Of a DNA stretch of 10,598 nt, positions 6,242 to 10,598 are shown piece by piece. Position 1 is the first letter of the stretch. Every line of letters starts with the position of its first letter. The notes beneath the pieces were generated by a model that searched no databases, was not told where the DNA came from, and worked only from the letters and a program-made list of their open reading frames with translations. The position numbers and the translations under genes were made by a program. The DNA is taken from contig MIQB01000071.1 in the NCBI GenBank assembly GCA_002890585.1, forward strand, positions 1-10,598, written 5' to 3'. The stretch comes from Tannerella sp. oral taxon 808 (GTDB taxonomy: Bacteria; Bacteroidota; Bacteroidia; Bacteroidales; Tannerellaceae).

Positions 6242-7354
6242 CTATTTCTCTGCCAGCAGCTCTTCCAGCTTTTTATCCAGCTCCTCGCCGGAGAGGTTGT
6301 GGCCGACGATGGTGCCGTCCTTATCGAGGAGGTAGGTGTTGGGGATGGAGCGGACGCCGTAGAGCGCGGCGCCGGCAGACTGCCACCCTCCCAGGTCGGA
6401 GAGATGGATCCAGTTCAGCTGTTTGTCCTTCACGGCTGCCTCCCAGTCTTCCTTATTCGAGTCGAGCGAGATGCCGACGACCTCGAAGCCTTTCTTGTGA
6501 TATGCTTCGTAGGTCTTCTTCAGGTTCGGCATTTCGCGCATGCAGGGCCCGCACCACGAGGCCCAGAAGTCTACAAGGGTGACGTTGCCTTTGCCTGCGT
6601 AATCCGAGAGTTTGTGCATGTCGCCTTTCATGTCGGCCATCTCGAAGTCGGTGAATTTTTGCCCGATGGCCACTTTCTTCATCATCTTCAGATGTTCGGC
6701 TACCTCCTTGACGCCGGGCACGTTCATGAAGGCTGAATCGGCCTTGGCCAGCACGGCGTCCTGGAGCTGTTCATCCAGCTCGAAGTGGTAATCGCTCAGC
6801 AGCTTGGCGGTGGTGAGCTTGTTGGGGTGTGCCTCGAGGTAAGCCTTGATCTTGGTCATCATGTTTTCCTCCAGCTCGCCGGCTTTCTTCTTGGCGGCCT
6901 CGTCGCCAGCTTTGAGGGCCTCAACGAGCCCCATGTAGCTCTTCTTCGTATCGTCGAGCATGGCACGGATCTCCTTGAAGGCGTCGTTTTCGGCTGTCCC
7001 AGTCACGTACGAGAAGGAGTCGAGCACGGCCTGCATCTCCCCTTTTTCCAGTACGAAGACGGTGGAGAAGGGCGCCTCGCCGAATCGGCTCATCATCTCG
7101 TCTTCACCGCCTTTCACATAGAGCGTGTAGAGGCCGTCGGCCTTGGGTTCGCCTTGCAGCTTGAAGGCGTCTTTCTCGATCAGGGCGCTGTCTATTGCGG
7201 CCCCATCCGATCCGTAAGGGATGAGGTAGACGTACTTGCCCTCGAGGTCCGCGTGGCCCTCGGCGATCTTTCCATCAATCGTGTAGCCGGCCTTCTTTCC
7301 GCCGCAGCTCACACATACAGCAGCCACAGCTGCGTACAAAAAAAATCTCTTCAT
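6242..7354 (-). CDS. TlpA-like thioredoxin-fold lipoprotein with DUF4369 domain
   Basis: A 370-residue envelope protein. The signal peptide (MKRFFLYAAVAAVCVS) ends at Cys17, followed by GGKK. The lipobox is loose because Cys14 occupies the -3 position, but SC-GG is common in Bacteroidota lipoproteins. Residues about 23-120 resemble the DUF4369 domain often found ahead of Bacteroidota thioredoxins. A charged helical stretch follows (about 125-225). The C-terminal thioredoxin domain (about 230-370) has FWASWCGPC with redox Cys268 and Cys271, and the cis-Pro loop SIPNT with Pro338. Such proteins act in the periplasm as thiol-disulfide oxidoreductases, often as reductants in cytochrome c maturation or oxidative stress; the substrate here cannot be told. 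The frame is open 80 codons upstream, but only the start at 7354 gives a signal peptide, and the promoter lies in the extension. Confidence 0.9.
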   Translation of the reverse strand: MKRFFLYAAVAAVCVSCGGKKAGYTIDGKIAEGHADLEGKYVYLIPYGSDGAAIDSALIEKDAFKLQGEPKADGLYTLYVKGGEDEMMSRFGEAPFSTVFVLEKGEMQAVLDSFSYVTGTAENDAFKEIRAMLDDTKKSYMGLVEALKAGDEAAKKKAGELEENMMTKIKAYLEAHPNKLTTAKLLSDYHFELDEQLQDAVLAKADSAFMNVPGVKEVAEHLKMMKKVAIGQKFTDFEMADMKGDMHKLSDYAGKGNVTLVDFWASWCGPCMREMPNLKKTYEAYHKKGFEVVGISLDSNKEDWEAAVKDKQLNWIHLSDLGGWQSAGAALYGVRSIPNTYLLDKDGTIVGHNLSGEELDKKLEELLAEK

Positions 7355-7441
7355 AATCTGTTCGTGTTTGTTTGATTCATTATATAACGACAATCTCAGC
7401 TCCGCCCCATTGCGCCATCGCGCCATCAGGCGAAGCGGGGG

Positions 7442-7449
7442 CAAAAGTA
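7442..7449 (-). promoter_or_regulatory. Promoter -7 box of the thioredoxin-like lipoprotein gene
   Basis: TACTTTTG on the minus strand (7449-7442) matches TAnnTTTG and is identical to the aminopeptidase box. It predicts a leader of roughly 80 nt. The nearest TTTG upstream (7480-7477) is 27 nt away, which is longer than usual, so the -33 element is uncertain. Confidence 0.6.
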
Positions 7450-7515
7450 AAAAGCTGTATGAATCGCATTCGGCGTCAAAAGACTGTGCACAATCCTTAG
7501 TTTTCAGTCTATGAT

Positions 7516-7705
7516 TTATTATCAACTGAGTTTTTAATAAGCCTACGTTCCATAAGTTATTATCAACCGAGTTTTTAATAAGCCTACGGTCCATAAGTTA
7601 TTATCAACTGAGTTTTTAATAACTCCGCGATCCATAAGTTATTATCAACTGAGTTTTTAATAACCCTACGATCCATAAGTTATTATCAACTGAGTTTTTA
7701 ATAAG
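7516..7705 (+). repeat. 41-bp AT-rich tandem repeat, five copies at exact period
   Basis: Copies begin at 7516, 7557, 7598, 7639 and 7680; the fifth diverges after about 26 bp. Each full unit starts TTATTATCAACyGAG, runs through TTTTTAATAA, has about five variable positions, and ends TCCATAAG. The first 25 bp form an imperfect dyad (outer arms TTATTA and TAATAA, inner AACT and AGTT). A degraded further copy may begin near 7722. The array is upstream of the aminotransferase promoter, and that promoter (7779-7808) shares TCAACyGrGTTTTTA and GCCnnCGTT with the unit. The 41-bp period excludes a repeated peptide, and the inter-copy segments are too similar to be CRISPR spacers. Confidence 0.92.
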
Positions 7706-7791
7706 TCGATCTGATTTGCATTTATGATTTACTCCGTTTTCGAGGCCAAAAACCACGCAAAAACGCCCTAAATCCATCTCAACCGGGTTTT

Positions 7792-7799
7792 TACATTTG
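7792..7799 (+). promoter_or_regulatory. Promoter -7 box of the aminotransferase gene
   Basis: TACATTTG is a perfect TAnnTTTG match ending 29 nt before the ATG at 7829. The same octamer is used by the tRNA-Ser promoter at 10409. No TTTG is seen about 19 nt upstream. The sequence just ahead of it (from 7779) resembles the 41-bp repeat unit, which suggests the array might modulate this promoter. Confidence 0.7.
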
Positions 7800-7828
7800 C
7801 CGCCGTTAAATCAATAATTCATAAGGTA

Positions 7829-9034
7829 ATGCCAGAAATATCACGATTGGGCATGAAGATGCCCGAGTCGCCCATTCGGAAGCTCGTGCCGATGGCGAAC
7901 GAAGCAAAAGCGAGAGGAATCAAAGTGTACCACTTAAATATCGGCCAGCCTGACATCCCCACGCCCGACGTGGGCCTTGAGGCGCTCCGGCGGATCGACC
8001 GTAAGGTGCTGAGCTACAGCCCGAGCGATGGTCTGCTGAGCTTGCGCGAAAAGATGGCGGAATATTACCGCCGCGTGGGCATCGACGTGGCGCCAGACGA
8101 GATCTTCATCACCACCGGCGCCTCAGAGGCGGTGCTTTTCTCCTTTCTGGCCTGCCTCGATCCGGGCGACGAGATCCTCATCCCCGAGCCGGCCTACGCC
8201 AACTACATGTCGATGGCCCTGACCTGCGGCGCCACGGTCAAGACCGTCCCCTCGTCCATCGACAACGGCTTTGCGCTGCCCTCCATCGAACAGTTTGAGG
8301 AAGCCATCACGCCGCGCACGAAGGCCGTCCTGCTCTGCAACCCAAACAACCCGACGGGCTACGTCTACACGCGGGAGGAGCTCGGACACATCCGCGACCT
8401 CGTGCGCCGCCACGACCTCTTCCTCTTCTCCGACGAGGTCTACCGCGAGTTTCGCTACACCGACACGCCCTACGTCTCGTCGTTCCACCTCGAAGGCATC
8501 GAGCAAAACGTCATCATGTACGACTCCATGTCGAAGCGCTACAGCGAGTGCGGCATCCGCATCGGAGCGATCGTCACGCGGAACCACCACATCCGCAAGA
8601 GCGTCATGAAGTGGGGGCAGGCGCGGCTCAGCCCGCCGCTCTTAGGGCAAATCGTTGCCGAAGCCTCGATCGACGCGCCAGAGTCGTACCTCCGCGGCGT
8701 TTACGATGAGTATTTGCAGCGCCGCAACTTCCTCGTCGAGCGGCTCAACAAGATACCGGGCTGTTACTCGCCGATGCCCATGGGAGCGTTTTACACCGTG
8801 GCCAAATTGCCCGTCGACGACGCGGACAAGTTCTGCGCATGGTGCCTCAGCGACTTCTCGCACGAGGGGCAGACGGTGATGATGGCGCCTGCGTCAGGGT
8901 TTTACGTCACACCGGGCTACGGGCGCAACGAGGTGCGCATCGCATACGTCTTGGAACGGGCCGAACTGGCACATGCGCTCGACGTGTTGGAGGTAGCCCT
9001 GCAAGCCTATCGCGAGGGCTGGAGCAAGCGTTGA
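7829..9034 (+). CDS. PLP-dependent class I aminotransferase (aspartate aminotransferase-like)
   Basis: A 401-residue cytoplasmic fold-type I enzyme that transfers amino groups between amino acids and 2-oxoacids. The N-terminal substrate region has NIGQPDIPTP (37-46). TTGASEA (95-101) contacts the cofactor phosphate. NPNNPTG (171-177) holds the Asn that contacts the PLP ring oxygen. SDEVY (201-205) carries Asp202, which pairs with the pyridine nitrogen, and Tyr205. The Schiff-base lysine is Lys236 in SMSKRYS, followed by the phosphate-binding Arg244 in GIRIG. Arg370 in NEVRIAYV is the expected carboxylate-binding residue. Length and motifs fit the 400-residue aminotransferase group that includes aspartate and branched aminotransferases; substrate choice cannot be decided from sequence alone. 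AAGG a few bases before the ATG may serve as a weak ribosome site. The permease gene follows after 48 bp on the same strand. Confidence 0.92.
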   Translation: MPEISRLGMKMPESPIRKLVPMANEAKARGIKVYHLNIGQPDIPTPDVGLEALRRIDRKVLSYSPSDGLLSLREKMAEYYRRVGIDVAPDEIFITTGASEAVLFSFLACLDPGDEILIPEPAYANYMSMALTCGATVKTVPSSIDNGFALPSIEQFEEAITPRTKAVLLCNPNNPTGYVYTREELGHIRDLVRRHDLFLFSDEVYREFRYTDTPYVSSFHLEGIEQNVIMYDSMSKRYSECGIRIGAIVTRNHHIRKSVMKWGQARLSPPLLGQIVAEASIDAPESYLRGVYDEYLQRRNFLVERLNKIPGCYSPMPMGAFYTVAKLPVDDADKFCAWCLSDFSHEGQTVMMAPASGFYVTPGYGRNEVRIAYVLERAELAHALDVLEVALQAYREGWSKR

Positions 9035-9065
9035 TCGTGGCCGCGCGAACACATTATATATATGG

Positions 9066-9073
9066 TAAGGAGG
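9066..9073 (+). promoter_or_regulatory. Strong Shine-Dalgarno sequence for the permease gene
   Basis: TAAGGAGG matches eight consecutive bases of the consensus complementary to the 16S rRNA 3' end and sits 9 nt before the ATG at 9083. Strong sites like this are uncommon in Bacteroidota. It decides the start in favour of 9083 over the in-frame ATG at 9062, which lies upstream of the site. Confidence 0.7.
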
Positions 9074-9082
9074 CGTCGGACA

Positions 9083-10336
9083 ATGAATCTTGAACTGTTC
9101 ATTGCCCGGCGCATCCATTTTACCGGCGGAGCGGACAATCGGAAGAAGCGCGTCACCCCGCCCGCGGTGCGCATCGCCGTGGCCGGTATCGCCATCGGCG
9201 TCGCCATCATGATCCTCTCCGTAGCCATCGTCGTAGGCTTCAAACAAGAAGTGCGAAGCAAAGTCATCGGCTTCGGATCACACATACAGATCACCAACTT
9301 CGACAGCAATTCGTCATACGAAACCGTCCCGATCCACGTCAGCGACAGCCTGCGACGCCTTCTCAGCGCCATACCCGGTGTACGCCACGTCGAAGCCTTC
9401 GCCACAAAGCCCGGCCTCCTCAAGACCGACAGCGACTTTCAAGGCATCGTCCTCAAAGGAGTAGATGCAGATTACGATTGGACATTCTTCCGCAAACACC
9501 TCAAAGAGGGGCAAGTCTTTACCGTTACGCCAGGCCGAATGACGACCGATGTGCTCATCTCACGCCATTTGGCCAACCTACTCCGGCTGCGTTGCGGCGA
9601 CTCCTTCCTGGCCTACTTCGTACAAGACGACGTCAAGGCCCGCAAATTCCGCATCAGCGGCATCTACGACACCGGCTTTTCGGACTACGACCGACTCTTC
9701 ATCCTCACCGACATCGCGCAGATCCGCAGCCTAAACGGTTGGCCTGCGGACGCTGTCAGCGGCCTCGAGCTCCTCGTCGACGACTACGACCGCCTCGACG
9801 AGACCTCCGAGCGTGTCGACGACCTCCTCATCAACCGACACGACAGCGCTGGCAACACCTACTACGTCCGCTCCATCCGCGAGCTAAACCCGATCATCTT
9901 CAACTGGCTCGACCTCCTCGACCTCAACGTAGCCGTCATCCTCATTCTGATGATGGCCGTCTCCGGCTTCACCATGATCTCCGGCCTGCTGATCATCATC
10001 CTCGAGCGCACAAACATGATCGGCATCCTCAAGGCCCTCGGGCAACCCAACCGCAGCCTGCGGCGCGTCTTCCTCTACGTCTCAGCCTTCCTCATCGGCC
10101 GCGGCATGCTTTGGGGCAATGTTATCGGGCTCGTATTGTGTTGGGTACAGTGGCAATTCCATCTACTATCGCTCGATCCCGCCATCTACTATCTCGATGC
10201 CGTACCCATCCGCCTCACCTTCTGGTCGTGGCTACTCATCAACGTTGGTGCGCTTACCATCTCCCTGTTAATGATGCTTGCCCCCTCTTACCTCATCACC
10301 AAAATCAACCCAGCCCGCACCATCCGCTTCGAATAG
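9083..10336 (+). CDS. LolC/LolE-type ABC transporter permease (FtsX family)
   Basis: A 417-residue inner-membrane protein. Transmembrane segment 1 is at about 31-52, followed by a large periplasmic domain (about 55-275, MacB-like core). Three more segments lie at about 281-306, 328-355 and 378-402, giving the four-segment FtsX topology. The cytoplasmic loop LERTNMIGILKALG (307-320) and the C-terminal ending NPARTIRFE are typical of LolC/LolE permeases, which work with the ATPase LolD to extract lipoproteins from the inner membrane. Length matches E. coli LolC and LolE (about 400-414). No ATPase or second permease is in the window, so it may form a homodimer with a LolD encoded elsewhere. A start at 9062 would add seven residues (MVRRRRT). 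The strong ribosome site and the MNLELFIARR opening favour 9083. Probably cotranscribed with the aminotransferase, without an obvious functional link. Confidence 0.9.
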   Translation: MNLELFIARRIHFTGGADNRKKRVTPPAVRIAVAGIAIGVAIMILSVAIVVGFKQEVRSKVIGFGSHIQITNFDSNSSYETVPIHVSDSLRRLLSAIPGVRHVEAFATKPGLLKTDSDFQGIVLKGVDADYDWTFFRKHLKEGQVFTVTPGRMTTDVLISRHLANLLRLRCGDSFLAYFVQDDVKARKFRISGIYDTGFSDYDRLFILTDIAQIRSLNGWPADAVSGLELLVDDYDRLDETSERVDDLLINRHDSAGNTYYVRSIRELNPIIFNWLDLLDLNVAVILILMMAVSGFTMISGLLIIILERTNMIGILKALGQPNRSLRRVFLYVSAFLIGRGMLWGNVIGLVLCWVQWQFHLLSLDPAIYYLDAVPIRLTFWSWLLINVGALTISLLMMLAPSYLITKINPARTIRFE

Positions 10337-10386
10337 CAGCCAAAAGCACATCCGGAATACCTCGAAGTCATAAAATCACGCTTCAC

Positions 10387-10416
10387 TTTGCGCGTATACA
10401 AATCGGTTTACATTTG
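10387..10416 (+). promoter_or_regulatory. Promoter of tRNA-Ser
   Basis: TTTG at 10387-10390, an 18-nt spacer and TACATTTG at 10409-10416 form the best complete Bacteroidota promoter in the window. The tRNA starts 19 nt after the box. Both elements are followed by CGCG, so TTTGCGCG occurs twice, 26 bp apart (10387 and 10413). Confidence 0.8.
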
Positions 10417-10435
10417 CGCGCGCTTCCAGAGAAAA

Positions 10436-10522
10436 GGAAAGATGCCAGAGTGGTCGAATGGGCCGCACTCGAAATGCGGTGTACGGGTGACTGTACCGGG
10501 GGTTCGAATCCCTCTCTTTCCG
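10436..10522 (+). tRNA. tRNA-Ser, anticodon CGA
   Basis: An 87-nt class II tRNA. The acceptor stem is GGAAAGA (10436-10442) with TCTTTCC (10515-10521) and discriminator G at 10522. A D stem CCA/TGG is present. The anticodon stem CCGCA/TGCGG (10463-10467, 10475-10479) encloses loop CTCGAAA, giving anticodon CGA at 10470-10472, which reads UCG. A long variable arm (GTAC paired with GTAC around 10481-10496) is the serine hallmark. The T stem GGGGG/CCCTC (10498-10502, 10510-10514) has one G-T pair and the loop TTCGAAT. CCA is not encoded (CTT follows). tRNA-Ser genes are common integration sites, but no integrase is visible. Confidence 0.96.
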
Positions 10523-10531
10523 CTTGAGGTA

Positions 10532-10552
10532 CTCTGAAAAAGGCATTCAGAG
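10532..10552 (+). terminator. Hairpin after tRNA-Ser
   Basis: CTCTGAA (10532-10538) and TTCAGAG (10546-10552) form a perfect 7-bp stem with a 7-nt loop, starting 9 nt after the tRNA. It is followed by ACCCTTTA, not a clear T-run, so termination or 3' processing is a moderate inference. Confidence 0.45.
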
Positions 10553-10574
10553 ACCCTTTAGGAAAAACGTAAGT

Positions 10575-10598
10575 GCCATAACTTGAATGAGTTATGGC
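10575..10598. repeat. 9-bp perfect inverted repeat at window end
   Basis: GCCATAACT (10575-10583) and AGTTATGGC (10590-10598) pair perfectly across a TGAATG loop. The window ends exactly at the arm, so any T-run or longer arm cannot be seen. It may be a terminator or the boundary of a following element. Confidence 0.55.

Larger units (their letters stand above)
7355..7828. other. Divergent intergenic region of 474 bp
   Basis: It lies between two gene starts and contains no gene. From left to right it holds the leader and promoter of the minus-strand thioredoxin-like gene (to about 7450), a nondescript 65-bp stretch, five copies of a 41-bp AT-rich repeat, and the promoter of the plus-strand aminotransferase. 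The leader of the left gene includes a short direct repeat, GCGCCATC twice (7418-7433), and a small possible hairpin (CGCC-ATCA-GGCG). Confidence 0.7.

Noticed and set aside
7355..7594. 80-residue N-terminal extension of the thioredoxin-like lipoprotein
   Set aside because: It would bury the lipoprotein signal peptide, and it covers the promoter box at 7442-7449 and two units of the 41-bp repeat.
7516..7705. CRISPR array
   Set aside because: The segments between the conserved 25-bp parts are only 16 bp and nearly identical between copies, so they are not spacers; no cas gene is present.
9478..10527. 349-codon plus-strand open frame overlapping the permease and the tRNA
   Set aside because: It is a different frame of the permease gene, is extremely rich in Arg, Pro and His, and runs through the tRNA.

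Overview
The window looks like chromosomal DNA of a GC-rich member of the Bacteroidales, with a Tannerella- or Porphyromonas-like organism as my best guess. The evidence is the promoters, which carry the Bacteroidota -7 box TAnnTTTG (TATATTTG, TACTTTTG, TACATTTG) instead of sigma70 boxes. Most genes also lack a Shine-Dalgarno sequence, and the proteins are typical of the phylum (SC-type lipoproteins, a TlpA-like thioredoxin lipoprotein, a secreted prolyl oligopeptidase). The genus is inference.

Layout, left to right. Positions 1-100 hold the end of a tandem repeat with a 41-42 bp unit. Positions 172-1972 carry a two-gene minus-strand unit: UDP-glucose 6-dehydrogenase, then a small NlpE-like lipoprotein. 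A divergent spacer (1973-2247) holds a degenerate 42-bp tandem repeat and the promoter of a plus-strand secreted prolyl oligopeptidase (2248-4317). A 430-bp convergent spacer (4318-4747) is full of terminators, hairpins and small repeats. Two minus-strand genes follow: an M24B Xaa-Pro aminopeptidase (4748-6124) and, upstream of it, a DUF4369/thioredoxin-fold lipoprotein (6242-7354). They are separated by a terminator that abuts the aminopeptidase promoter. The next divergent spacer (7355-7828) carries five copies of an AT-rich 41-bp repeat upstream of a plus-strand class I aminotransferase (7829-9034). That gene is followed 48 bp later by a LolC/LolE-type permease (9083-10336). A tRNA-Ser(CGA) with a textbook Bacteroidota promoter, and two hairpins, close the window.

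The genes are mostly ordinary housekeeping and envelope functions: nucleotide-sugar supply for surface polysaccharide, proline-directed peptide breakdown in periplasm and cytoplasm, thiol-redox chemistry at the envelope, amino-acid metabolism and lipoprotein export. They do not form one pathway. I see no mobile element gene, CRISPR array or defence system.

The unexplained part is between the genes. Three separate spacers hold tandem repeats of unrelated sequence but nearly identical period (41-42, 42 and 41 bp, about four DNA helical turns). In the clearest array the repeat unit resembles the promoter core of the gene next to it. These arrays are the best candidates here for something undescribed; no function is shown by the sequence.
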